From assembly GCF_003012055.1 (NCBI RefSeq), contig NZ_JYGE01000003.1:248001-312000 (forward strand): a stretch of 64,000 bases of DNA, written 5' to 3'. A model generated the notes under the pieces. That model saw nothing but the letters and a program-made list of their open reading frames with translations, had not been told where the DNA came from and searched no databases. Positions 44,012 through 52,997 of this stretch are shown piece by piece. The DNA is from Peptostreptococcus russellii. GTDB taxonomy: Bacteria; Bacillota; Clostridia; Peptostreptococcales; Peptostreptococcaceae. Positions within the stretch are counted from its first letter, which is position 1. The number at the start of each line of letters is the position of its first letter. The translations under genes and the position numbers were made by a program.

Positions 44012-45415
44012 ATGTTATCGAAGAAAAGTATTTTAAAAACAGTATCATGTGCTATGATATTAGGTTTATCCTTGACTGGATGTAACAGTAAAGTTAGTTC
44101 AAAATCAAGAGATAAGAAAGAGGATACTGTACAATTTTCCAGTATATCTACAGAAGATGCTGAAAAGTATGCCTTAGATGATGATTATATATTTGTAGAT
44201 ACAAGGAATGATAGTTATTATAATGGTTTTAAACAAGATGGATTAGCAAGAGGTGGTCATATAGAGGGTGCACTTCAGTATAGTGCTGACTGGATAGGAA
44301 GGGTAAATGATAATAAGCTTGCTAAATTTGTTGAAGATAAGGGAATAGATAAAAAGAAAAAGATTATTGTCTATGATACAGATTCAGAAAATACTAAAAA
44401 GGTTGCTAAAATGTTAAAAGATTTAGCTTATGATGTATCAATTTACAATAAACTCAATGAGTTTTCAGAGAATGAAGAAAATAATATGATTAGCTTTCCA
44501 AGATATGAACAGCTGGTAAATGCACAGTGGCTAAAAGACTTAACTGATGGAAAAGAAGTGGAAAGTTTAGAGAATAAGGATTATATGATATTTGAGGTAT
44601 CTTGGGGTCCAGTGAGTCAGGCAAAGGACTATAAAAATTCACATATAAAAGGAGCATATCATTTCAATACAGATTGGATAGAAAACGGTCCTGACTGGAA
44701 TATTTCAAAAGCTGAAGTAGTTAAAAAAAATCTTGAAAAGGCTGGCATATCAAAAGATAAGACAATAGTTCTTTATTCAAGTGATTCGTCTGCAGCTGCT
44801 AGGGTGATGTTTGCATTGAAGTGGGCGGGCGTTGAAGATGTAAGAATATTAAACGGTGGATTGAAAGCTTGGCAAGAGGCAAAGTATCCAACTGAATCAA
44901 AAATAAATAAGCCTAAAAAAATAGATAATTTTGGAGTAGTAGCTTCTAACTCTCAAATAAATATTTCGACAGCTATGGAAGTTATAGAAAAAATGGGTAG
45001 TGAGAAGTTAAAATTAATAAGTATAAGGTCTTGGGAAGAGTATATAGGTAAAACTAGTGGATATGACTATATATCTAAAGCTGGAGAACCAAAGGGAGCT
45101 ATATGGGGATTTGCTGGAAGTGATGCATCTAGTATGCAGGATTATTACGACCCAGATGGAACATTTAGAAATCCATTGGAAATGGCAGAACTTTGGGAGA
45201 AGCAAGGAATACAAAAAGATGATAAGGCAGCCTTTTACTGTGGAACTGGATGGAGAGCCGCAGTGCCTTGGGAAATGACACAGATGATGGGCTGGGATAA
45301 CTTTGTATTATATGATGGTGGTTGGAATATGTGGCAGATGGATGAAGAGTTGCCTGTTCAGCTTGGTGCACCAAATAATATGAAAAAGCCAGACTCAAAA
45401 AATGATTTTAAATAG
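44012..45415 (+). CDS. Rhodanese-domain surface lipoprotein (sulfurtransferase-like), three domains
   Basis: A 467-residue lipoprotein (lipobox LSLTGC, Cys near residue 24) with three rhodanese folds, about residues 40-150, 170-300 and 310-455. Only the third keeps a catalytic cysteine, in CGTGWRAA. At the same position the first has YDTDSEN and the second YSSDSSA, so both are inactive and may be structural or substrate-binding. Extracytoplasmic rhodaneses move sulfane sulfur from thiosulfate or related donors. The spacing (VDTR at the start, GHIEGA and SHIKGA loops) is characteristic. Its physiological acceptor is unknown. Confidence 0.9.
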   Translation: MLSKKSILKTVSCAMILGLSLTGCNSKVSSKSRDKKEDTVQFSSISTEDAEKYALDDDYIFVDTRNDSYYNGFKQDGLARGGHIEGALQYSADWIGRVNDNKLAKFVEDKGIDKKKKIIVYDTDSENTKKVAKMLKDLAYDVSIYNKLNEFSENEENNMISFPRYEQLVNAQWLKDLTDGKEVESLENKDYMIFEVSWGPVSQAKDYKNSHIKGAYHFNTDWIENGPDWNISKAEVVKKNLEKAGISKDKTIVLYSSDSSAAARVMFALKWAGVEDVRILNGGLKAWQEAKYPTESKINKPKKIDNFGVVASNSQINISTAMEVIEKMGSEKLKLISIRSWEEYIGKTSGYDYISKAGEPKGAIWGFAGSDASSMQDYYDPDGTFRNPLEMAELWEKQGIQKDDKAAFYCGTGWRAAVPWEMTQMMGWDNFVLYDGGWNMWQMDEELPVQLGAPNNMKKPDSKNDFK

Positions 45416-45431
45416 ATTAAGAAGAAAATAA

Positions 45432-45853
45432 ATGAAACTTTTAAAAACAATGATGTATATAATAGAACTTACCCCTTTTTTCTTATTTGCACTAATAAAC
45501 TATCTCGCAAACACTAAAATGTCTATGATGAGATATGTAACATATAAAAATATATACTTTGAAGAAAAAATATTTACTGATAGTATAGTAAATTTATTAA
45601 TTTATTTATTGATTTTTTTAATATTAATAAATTTATTTTTGCTGATAAAAAGAAAATATACTTTTCAAAAGATATTTTAATAAATGTTTTAATTCTTTCT
45701 TTGATGATATTTTTCGCCAAATATTTTAGTATAGAGAAAGTTTTTACATATTACTATATGCTTATATCAATCTCAATAGTTTTACTTTGCGAATTTATAA
45801 AAATTATAGCAGTTATGGTGTATGAAAGTAGGAAAAATATTGGTAAATTTTAA
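45432..45853 (+). pseudogene. Small multi-pass membrane protein gene interrupted by a frameshift
   Basis: An open frame from the ATG at 45432 encodes two hydrophobic helices and stops at 45680 (82 residues). Directly at that point, the frame shifted by -1 (codons from about 45668) continues with DILINVLILSLMIFFAKYF and another helix, MLISISIVLLCEFIKIIAVM, to a stop at 45853. Joined, the two parts make a sensible ~140-residue, four-helix protein. The shift lies at a CAAAAG run. It could be a mutation, an assembly error or, less likely, programmed slippage. No strong RBS is visible at either piece. Function unknown. Confidence 0.6.
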
Positions 45854-45882
45854 TGTATAAATAAAAAGAAATATGCTTATAA

Positions 45883-45915
45883 GTTAGAGGCTATTGTCGA
45901 TCAATAGCCTCTAAC
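45883..45915. terminator. Strong hairpin, probable terminator
   Basis: A perfect 14-bp inverted repeat (45883-45896 and 45902-45915) with a 5-nt loop. The downstream T-run is weak. The remainder of the gap to 46157 is AT-rich promoter DNA for the next gene. Confidence 0.65.
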
Positions 45916-46157
45916 TATTATATAATGAATTAATATAAAGTTAAAAAATATCTTTCAAAGCAAAAATAGTAAATAATAAAAAGCTTAAAAGAGGTCTAAA
46001 ACATTGATTTTATAATATTTATAAGATATAATATAGAGTGTTAAAAAGCGTGTTTTTTTATTATATATGTTTTATTGAGCATTTTTTTATTTATAAAAAT
46101 CCTTTAAAATATAATTAATAACACATAAATTGATTTATTTAGTGGAGGTAATATATT

Positions 46158-47255
46158 ATGAAATTAGGTATCGTAGGATTGCCAAATGTTGGTAAAAGTA
46201 CTTTGTTCAATGCAATTACACAGGCTGGTGCTGAATCTGCCAACTATCCTTTCTGTACAATAGATCCAAATGTAGGAGTTGTGTCCGTACCAGATAGTAG
46301 ACTTAACAAATTGAAAGAACTTTATGATTCTAAAAAAATTGTTCAGACAGCTATAGAGTTTGTAGATATAGCAGGTCTTGTAAAGGGTGCATCAAAAGGA
46401 GAAGGTCTAGGAAATAAATTCCTATCAAATATAAGAGAAGTAGATGCTATTGTTCACGTAGTAAGATGTTTTGAAGATTCAAATGTAGTACACGTAGATG
46501 GAAATATAAATTCTTTAAGAGATATTGAAACAATTAATCTAGAGCTAATATTCTCAGATGAAGAAATATTAGATAGAAGAATAACTAAGACAACAAAGGG
46601 ATTAAAAGCAGATAAAACTTTGCAGTCTGAGTTGAATATATTGAAAAAATTAAAAGAAACTTTGGAAGAAGGTAAGAGTATAAGAACTATGGATCTTACT
46701 GAAGATGAATGGGATTATGTAAAAACTTTGGATCTATTAAGTTCAAAGCCAGTTATCTATGTATCTAATGTATCCGAAGATGATTTAATAAATGATGGTG
46801 CAAATAATGAAATGGTTAAGGCAGTAAGAGAGTTTGCAGCAACTGAAGATTCAGAAGTTGTAGTTGTATCAGCTCAGATTGAAGCGGAAATTGCTGAGTT
46901 GGAAACTGAAGAAGAAAAGCATGAGTTTTTGGAAACATTAGGATTAGAACAATCAGGTCTTGATAAGCTTATACAGTCTTCATATCATCTTTTAGGATTG
47001 ATATCTTTCCTTACAGCAGGTCCTCAGGAAGTAAGAGCATGGACTATCAAAAAGGGAATGAAGGCTCCACAGGCAGGTGGTAAGATTCATTCTGATATAG
47101 AAAGAGGATTTATAAAGGCTGAAACTATTGCCTATGAAGATCTTCTTGAATACGGAACTATGTCGGCTGCTAAAGAAAAAGGATTAGTAAGACTAGAAGG
47201 AAAAGAATATATAGTTAAAGATGGAGATGTAATTTTATTTAAATTTAATGTATAA
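46158..47255 (+). CDS. ychF: Redox-responsive ATPase YchF (Obg-family P-loop protein)
   Basis: A universally conserved 365-residue ATPase associated with ribosomes and stress responses. P-loop [15 protein letters not shown] at residues 6-20, switch region [17 protein letters not shown], an altered G4 ([11 protein letters not shown]) that explains ATP preference over GTP, a central coiled-coil arm and a C-terminal TGS domain ending [20 protein letters not shown] precedes the ATG. It is monocistronic with a strong terminator. Confidence 0.97.
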   Translation: MKLGIVGLPNVGKSTLFNAITQAGAESANYPFCTIDPNVGVVSVPDSRLNKLKELYDSKKIVQTAIEFVDIAGLVKGASKGEGLGNKFLSNIREVDAIVHVVRCFEDSNVVHVDGNINSLRDIETINLELIFSDEEILDRRITKTTKGLKADKTLQSELNILKKLKETLEEGKSIRTMDLTEDEWDYVKTLDLLSSKPVIYVSNVSEDDLINDGANNEMVKAVREFAATEDSEVVVVSAQIEAEIAELETEEEKHEFLETLGLEQSGLDKLIQSSYHLLGLISFLTAGPQEVRAWTIKKGMKAPQAGGKIHSDIERGFIKAETIAYEDLLEYGTMSAAKEKGLVRLEGKEYIVKDGDVILFKFNV

Positions 47256-47280
47256 AATAAATTTAAATATCCATATTAAA

Positions 47281-47317
47281 AAGCTAGTTGTTCATATTGT
47301 GAACGGCTAGCTTTTTT
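47281..47317 (+). terminator. Terminator of ychF
   Basis: A 14-bp stem with two G-U pairs (47281-47294 and 47300-47313), 5-nt loop and a six-T run. Confidence 0.93.
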
Positions 47318-47507
47318 GATTTTAAAATATATTTTTAAAGCATCTAAAGAATTATAGTCCTTTAAAAGATTTTATATATTTTGCTGAACCTAGGCTCAAA
47401 CTTAAGTAGTATTAAGGGATATTTATATAGCTAACTTATAGAAAGTTTGATTAATTATATATTAAAAAGAAGTTTATATATATAATTTAAATAATAAAAT
47501 CAATTTA

Positions 47508-47581
47508 AAAAGAAAATATATGGAATAGTTTAGCTATAAACTGCTTTTCTTTTAAATATATAAAATCATATATTTGAAAAG
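47508..47581 (+). other. Two mutually exclusive hairpins upstream of the LRR gene
   Basis: Hairpin A pairs AAAAGAAAA 47508-47516 with 47545-47553 and holds AGTTTA/TAAACT inside. Hairpin B pairs CTTTTC 47544-47549 with 47576-47581 and AAATATAT 47554-47561 with 47568-47575. They share bases, so only one can form. They lie upstream of the likely LRR promoter (TATAAT 47719-47724). The rest of the 515-bp gap shows nothing more. Confidence 0.4.
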
Positions 47582-47770
47582 TGATAGTTATATTTTGATT
47601 GTTTCATAACTGAAAAACAATATAAAACTTTTGGATATAAATAATTAACGATAAAAAATTAATAGTATTCAGCTGTATTTTTAAAATTCTTGGAATTTAA
47701 CAAACTATGATTTTATGTTATAATAACTAGATAGACGTTTTGGTAAAATACAAGAAAAGAGGGAGTATAA

Positions 47771-48226
47771 ATGTTTGTTGATTTTGAATGTGAGAATTTA
47801 AAAAAAGCAATAATAAAAAATTATAAAGAAAAGATTGATCCTAATTTTGATGGTGTGGAAGTGACACCTGAGATGATGGAAAAGTTTGACTTATTAGATT
47901 TAAATGAATCAGATATCAGTAGTTTGAAGGGAATAGAATATGCTAAGAATTTAAGGCATTTATATATGGCTTTTAATTCAATAAATAATATAGAACCTTT
48001 GAAGGCTTGCCAAAATCTAGAAAAGTTAGATTTTCATGGAAATGATGTGGTTGATATATGGCCTTTAGAGGGTTTAAGACGTTTAGAGTTTTTGAATATT
48101 GCCAATAATAGGATTACAGATGTTATGGCATTAAATGATATTGCCAATATTGACGCTATAAACATAAAAGGAAATACAATAGAGAATCAATTACCACTGC
48201 GTCATATAAGATTTGTAAAAAAATAA
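47771..48226 (+). CDS. Small cytoplasmic leucine-rich-repeat protein
   Basis: A 151-residue protein without signal peptide or membrane segment. Residues 45-145 carry about four SDS22/internalin-type repeats of ~22 residues (SDISSLKGIEYAKNLRHLYM, NSINNIEPLKACQNLEKLDF, NDVVDIWPLEGLRRLEFLNI, NRITDVMALNDI). Such arcs bind proteins. It lies 16 bp before the YmfF-like peptidase gene, so it may be co-expressed. The partner is unknown. GAGGG is spaced well before the ATG. Confidence 0.85.
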   Translation: MFVDFECENLKKAIIKNYKEKIDPNFDGVEVTPEMMEKFDLLDLNESDISSLKGIEYAKNLRHLYMAFNSINNIEPLKACQNLEKLDFHGNDVVDIWPLEGLRRLEFLNIANNRITDVMALNDIANIDAINIKGNTIENQLPLRHIRFVKK

Positions 48227-48242
48227 GGAGAAAAATTTTAAT

Positions 48243-49502
48243 ATGTCTAATATAAGTATATTTGACTTAGACAAAGGAGTGTCTTTAGGTCTTATAAAGA
48301 ATGAAAAGTTTAAATCGAATTTGATTTCAATATATTTTGCAAGAAACCTGAAGAGAGAAGAGGCAACTAAGGTATCATTGTTATCAAATATGCTATCTGT
48401 GGGTACAATGAAATACCCTACTATGAGAGATATATCTAGAAGGTTGGATGAACTATATGGAATGTCAATGAATGTAGGAGTAAGTAAACATGGTGAAAAA
48501 GCATTAACTTACTTTAAATTTTTGAGTGTATCAGATAAATATTTAGATGAACCTATATTTGAAGAGGTAGTAGACTTTATAAATGAAATAGTCTCAAATC
48601 CCTTAGTAATAGATAATAAGCTAAATCCAGATATGTTTGATATAGAAAAAGAAATATTAAAGGATGAGATAAATTCAAAAATAAATGATAAGAGAAGCTA
48701 TGCATCTTTAAGATGTATAGAAGCAATGTGTTATGATGAGCCTTACTCTATAGATCAAGTAGGTTATGTGGAGGATTTAAAGTCAATAACTGCTGAAAAT
48801 ATGTATGAGATGTACAAAGAATTTATAGCTACATCAAGAATATTTATAACTGTAGAAGGCGACTTTGATGAAAAAGAAGCACACAAAATTTGTCATGACA
48901 AGTTTAAGTTTGACAGAGGTAACATAGAAAATATTGAAAGAGAAAGGTTTGATATAGTTCCTCATGATCCGACTTATCTAACGGAGATAATCGGTGCTAA
49001 TCAAGGAAAACTAGTAATTGGATACAGAACAGGTGTTGATTATAAGGATTATGAAAACTATTATAGCTTGATGGTTGGCAATAGTTTGTTTGGTGGTGGA
49101 CCACATTCAAAACTATTCAATAATGTAAGAGAAAAAGAAAGTATTTGCTACTATGCAAGCTCTGTTTTAGAAAAGTGCAAAGGTCTAATGATTGTGAGTT
49201 CAGGTATAGAAGTTAACAATTATGAAAGAGCATTAGAACTTATAACAAAGGAATTGCAAGATGTAATAAATGGCAACTTTTCAGAGGAAGATGTAGATAA
49301 TTCTAAAAAGAGTATATTAAACGCTCTAAAGGCATCTTATGATTCAGTATCAGGAGAGTCTGACTTTACTTATAATCAATTTATTAGTGGAACAAATCTA
49401 GAGATTGAAGAAGTTATAAATTATGTATCAAATGTAGATAAAGAAAGCATTGTTAGGTCCATGGCAAATATTTTTGAAGATACTGTTTACTATCTAAGGT
49501 AA
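48243..49502 (+). CDS. M16-family protein, YmfF-like (catalytically degenerate)
   Basis: A 419-residue zinc-peptidase-fold protein lacking the HxxEH zinc motif: the matching helix reads LSNMLSVGTMKYPTMRD. It therefore resembles the inactive half of M16B pairs (YmfF of Bacillus). The active partner (YmfH-like) is the next gene. The pair is linked in recent annotation to modification of elongation factor P, which I have not verified. Recognisable later motifs are LVIGYRTGVDYKDYENYY and LFGGGPHSKLFNNVREKESICYY. AGGAG precedes the ATG. Confidence 0.88.
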   Translation: MSNISIFDLDKGVSLGLIKNEKFKSNLISIYFARNLKREEATKVSLLSNMLSVGTMKYPTMRDISRRLDELYGMSMNVGVSKHGEKALTYFKFLSVSDKYLDEPIFEEVVDFINEIVSNPLVIDNKLNPDMFDIEKEILKDEINSKINDKRSYASLRCIEAMCYDEPYSIDQVGYVEDLKSITAENMYEMYKEFIATSRIFITVEGDFDEKEAHKICHDKFKFDRGNIENIERERFDIVPHDPTYLTEIIGANQGKLVIGYRTGVDYKDYENYYSLMVGNSLFGGGPHSKLFNNVREKESICYYASSVLEKCKGLMIVSSGIEVNNYERALELITKELQDVINGNFSEEDVDNSKKSILNALKASYDSVSGESDFTYNQFISGTNLEIEEVINYVSNVDKESIVRSMANIFEDTVYYLR

Positions 49503-49685
49503 TTAAGCTAATAAGATTACTGTAAAGAAATCTACAAAAAGAATTTGTAAATAAAAATGTAATGCAATAGTATTTCTGTTATTAGCTTTATTAATTTTTC
49601 TTAATATATAAAATAGAATAAGAAATTTATAAGCTAGCTGAAAGAATATATGCAATAACATTTTAAAATATTTGGGAGGACTTTG

Positions 49686-50993
49686 ATGAATAAAATTTAC
49701 AATGATATTATAAATGAAGAGCTATATTTTGATAAAATGGAAAATGGCCTTGAGGTATTTTATATACCCAAAAAGGGATTTGTGAACAAATATGCGGTAT
49801 TAGGAGTAGACTTTGGGTCAAATGACTTAGAGTTTGTTCCAATAGGAGAAACTGAGAAAATAAGGGTAAGTGAAGGAATAGCACATTTTTTAGAACATAA
49901 AATGTTTGAACAAGCAGATGGTTCAAATGCTTTTGATGAGTTTTCTAGATTAGGGGCAAGCGCAAATGCATTTACAGGCTTTACAATGACGGCATACTTA
50001 TTTTCAGCTACAGAAAATTTCTATCCTTCTTTAAAGCACTTAATTGAATATGTTGAAGCACCATATTATACTGAAGAAAATGTCGAGAAAGAAAAAGGAA
50101 TAATTGCACAGGAAATAAAGATGTATCAAGATGATCCTGACTGGAATGTTTATTTTAACTGTTTAAAGGCGATGTATTCTAAACATCATACTAATATAGA
50201 TATTGCAGGGAGTGTAGATAGTATATATAAGATTACTCCAGAAGAATTATATAAGTGTTACAATACTTTTTATAATCCAGCAAATATGAAGCTATTTATT
50301 GTCGGTGATTTAGATCCAGACAAATTGATTGAGACTATTAAAGAAGCCAATAATGATGATATTGACTTCTCTGAAAATATAGAGAGATTTATGGAAAAAG
50401 AACCTTTAGAAATTAACGAAAGTCTGATAGTAGACAAGTATACAGTATCTATGCCAATGTTTTATATAGGTTATAAAGATGAATTTGTAAAAAGGGAAGC
50501 TAGGGAAAGTTTGAAGTTAGAAATAATAACAGATATGTTGTTCGATATAATCTTCTCAGAAAGTGGAGATCTTCATCAAAATCTATATAATGAAGGATTG
50601 ATTGTTGGTGGAATTTCTGGAGGTTATCTATCTCAAAAGGATTATGCATATGCAGTTGCTTCAGGAGCATCAAAAGATCCGAGAGAAGTGAAGAAAAGAA
50701 TAGATGAATACATAGAAAATCTTAAAAAAACAGGTATAGATAGCTATGAATTTGAAATCAATAAGAAAAAGAAAATCGGTGGATTTTTGAAGTCTTTTGA
50801 TTCAATAAACTATATAGCAAACAATTTTTTGAACTATATGTTTAGAGGAATCAATTTCTTGGAGTACTTTGAAGTATTAAAGGAAGTTGAAATAGAAGAT
50901 ATAAATAAAAGACTGTATGAGTTTTTTAAGGAAGATAATAGTGTTTTATCTATTGTAGAGCCAAAAGAAACTACTAGAGAATTCAACCAATAA
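49686..50993 (+). CDS. M16-family zinc peptidase, YmfH-like (active partner)
   Basis: A 435-residue peptidase with the inverted zinc motif HFLEH near residue 63 and the downstream Glu (EKEKGIIAQEIKMYQDDP) that completes the site. A second M16 domain follows from about residue 185. With the preceding YmfF-like protein it should form a heterodimer with one active site, in the cytoplasm. The TTG at 49683 is in frame, but the adjacent ATG at 49686, spaced from GGGAGG, is preferred. A 183-bp gap separates the two M16 genes and shows no promoter I trust. Confidence 0.92.
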   Translation: MNKIYNDIINEELYFDKMENGLEVFYIPKKGFVNKYAVLGVDFGSNDLEFVPIGETEKIRVSEGIAHFLEHKMFEQADGSNAFDEFSRLGASANAFTGFTMTAYLFSATENFYPSLKHLIEYVEAPYYTEENVEKEKGIIAQEIKMYQDDPDWNVYFNCLKAMYSKHHTNIDIAGSVDSIYKITPEELYKCYNTFYNPANMKLFIVGDLDPDKLIETIKEANNDDIDFSENIERFMEKEPLEINESLIVDKYTVSMPMFYIGYKDEFVKREARESLKLEIITDMLFDIIFSESGDLHQNLYNEGLIVGGISGGYLSQKDYAYAVASGASKDPREVKKRIDEYIENLKKTGIDSYEFEINKKKKIGGFLKSFDSINYIANNFLNYMFRGINFLEYFEVLKEVEIEDINKRLYEFFKEDNSVLSIVEPKETTREFNQ

Positions 50994-51048
50994 TTTAAAA
51001 TTAAATCAATGCTAAAAGATTTAAAGTTTTTGTATTGAAAAAAAGACT

Positions 51049-51097
51049 ATATATTCTATTCAATATAATTTATAATTGAATAGAATATATTATTTTT
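51049..51097 (+). terminator. Terminator of the YmfF/YmfH unit
   Basis: A perfect 16-bp inverted repeat (51049-51064 and 51075-51090), 10-nt loop, then TATTTTTAG. Confidence 0.8.
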
Positions 51098-51122
51098 AGA
51101 GGGTAAATACTAGGAGGAAGAG

Positions 51123-51860
51123 ATGAATAGAGTAGCATTTTCTGTTTTTGGCATAGATGTAATGTGGTATGGAATACTTATAGCTATTGGTATGCTCTTG
51201 GCGGTTGTAATCGCAACAAGAGAAGCAAAAAGAGTAGGCTATAAGGAGGACGATGTAATAGATTTAGCGTTGTTTTTAATTCCTCTTGGTGTAATTGGTG
51301 CTAGAATATACTATGTTATATTCAGTTGGGACAACTACTCAGGAAGTATATCAGCAATGTTTAACATACGTGGCGGAGGTTTGGCAATACACGGTGGTAT
51401 AATCGCAGGAATTATTACAGGAGTAGTATTTGCAAGAGTAAGAAAGCTGAATTTTTTTAAGCTAGCAGATATAGTAGTATTAGGAGTTCCCTTGGCACAA
51501 GCAATTGGAAGATGGGGAAACTTTATAAATCAAGAAGCACATGGTGGACCAACTAATTTACCTTGGGGTATAATAGTGGAAGGGCAAAAAGTTCACCCTA
51601 CGTTTTTATACGAGTCAATATGGGATTTATTGATATTTATATTTATATTTGCCAGAAGAAAAGAAAAAAAATATGAAGGCTATATATTAGTAGAATACTT
51701 GTTATTGTATTCTTTTGGTAGGTTTTTAATAGAGGGACTAAGAACGGATTCCTTAATGTTTGGACCTATTAGAATGGCTCAATTAATCAGTTTGATTGGG
51801 ATAGCAGTAGCGATTGTATTGCATATAGCTTTATTAAAAAGGAGTAAAAATGGAATTTAA
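51123..51860 (+). CDS. lgt: Prolipoprotein diacylglyceryl transferase
   Basis: Transfers diacylglycerol from phosphatidylglycerol to the lipobox Cys of prolipoproteins, the first step for the lipoproteins in this window (PotD, the DUF3798 pair, the rhodanese protein). A 245-residue membrane protein with seven helices. The signature [16 protein letters not shown] is at about residues 129-144, with [11 protein letters not shown] upstream and [11 protein letters not shown] near the end. AGGAGG precedes the ATG. Its stop overlaps rsmH by 11 nt, so the two are translationally coupled. Confidence 0.97.
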   Translation: MNRVAFSVFGIDVMWYGILIAIGMLLAVVIATREAKRVGYKEDDVIDLALFLIPLGVIGARIYYVIFSWDNYSGSISAMFNIRGGGLAIHGGIIAGIITGVVFARVRKLNFFKLADIVVLGVPLAQAIGRWGNFINQEAHGGPTNLPWGIIVEGQKVHPTFLYESIWDLLIFIFIFARRKEKKYEGYILVEYLLLYSFGRFLIEGLRTDSLMFGPIRMAQLISLIGIAVAIVLHIALLKRSKNGI

Positions 51861-52785
51861 TCATGTTTCTGTACTCTTAAATGAGTGCATAGAAAATCTT
51901 AATATAAAGCCAGATGGTGTATATGTTGATTGTACGATGGGTGGAGCAGGTCATAGCAAGGAGATAGCAAAAAAATTATCTGAAGATGGAAGACTTATTT
52001 GTTTTGATCAAGATATAAATGCTATTAATGTTGCAAAAGAAAGATTGGCAGAGTTTGGAGAAAAAGTAATACTTGTTCATAGTAATTTTGAAAATATAAA
52101 AGATGAGATAAAGTCTTTGGGGATAGACAAGATTGATGGAGTTTTGGCTGACTTAGGAGTATCATCACATCAGCTAGATGAGGCTTCAAGAGGATTTTCA
52201 TATATGAATGATGCACCACTTGATATGAGAATGGATAATAGATGTGAAAATTCTGCGTGGGACATAGTAAATAATTATTCTGAAGAGAGTCTTCACAAGA
52301 TTATAAAAGAATATGGGGAAGAAAACTGGTCTAAAAGAATCGCTAAGTTTATAGTAGAAGAAAGAAAAGACAAGACAATAGAAACTACATATGACTTGGT
52401 AGAAATAATAAAAAAGGCCATACCTAAAAAAGCCAGAATGAATGGACCTCATCCAGCAAAGAGGACATTTCAAGCTATAAGAATAGAAGTAAATAATGAG
52501 TTGGGTGTAATAAAAAATATGATAGATGATGCAGTAAGTATTATGAATCCAACTGGAAGAATTTGTATAATAACATTTCATTCTTTAGAAGATAGAATAG
52601 TAAAGAATGAATATAAATATTTAGCTCAGGACTGTATATGTCCACCAGAGATGCCATTTTGTCAATGTGACAAAAAAAGTGAGGTAAAAATAATCACTAG
52701 AAAGCCTATTTTACCTAGTGAAGAGGAAGTAAATGTCAATCCAAGGTCAAGAAGTGCAAAATTAAGGGTGGCAGAAAAAAAGTAA
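51850..52785 (+). CDS. rsmH: 16S rRNA (cytosine-1402 N4) methyltransferase RsmH
   Basis: Methylates C1402 of 16S rRNA (with RsmI) and is the usual first or second gene of the dcw cluster. Visible are HVSVLLNE at the start, SAM site [53 protein letters not shown], and [13 protein letters not shown]. Length 311 is normal. No mraZ lies upstream; lgt takes that place. After it, where ftsL and a penicillin-binding protein gene normally lie, there are only about 210 bp of non-coding DNA. Confidence 0.97.
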   Translation: MEFNHVSVLLNECIENLNIKPDGVYVDCTMGGAGHSKEIAKKLSEDGRLICFDQDINAINVAKERLAEFGEKVILVHSNFENIKDEIKSLGIDKIDGVLADLGVSSHQLDEASRGFSYMNDAPLDMRMDNRCENSAWDIVNNYSEESLHKIIKEYGEENWSKRIAKFIVEERKDKTIETTYDLVEIIKKAIPKKARMNGPHPAKRTFQAIRIEVNNELGVIKNMIDDAVSIMNPTGRICIITFHSLEDRIVKNEYKYLAQDCICPPEMPFCQCDKKSEVKIITRKPILPSEEEVNVNPRSRSAKLRVAEKK

Positions 52786-52894
52786 AACTGGTAATATAAT
52801 AGATGTTGAAAAAATATGGTCTGTAGATAAGAGATAACTTTTATGATTGAGTAATAATAAATATTCATTGCTACTTACAGTATAAATGGATATG

Positions 52895-52935
52895 TTTAGA
52901 AATAGTTATATTAATAGATTATAGCTATTTCTAAA
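52895..52935. repeat. 16-bp hairpin between rsmH and murF
   Basis: Arms 52895-52910 and 52920-52935 with one G-U pair and a 9-nt loop. It sits exactly where ftsL and pbpB are expected. It may be a terminator with a weak T-run or a deletion scar. Confidence 0.5.
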
Positions 52936-52997
52936 ATTTATTAGCGATTATAAATCATTTGTTATTTACAGTTTCCATTTATTTTAGGAGGAATAAG

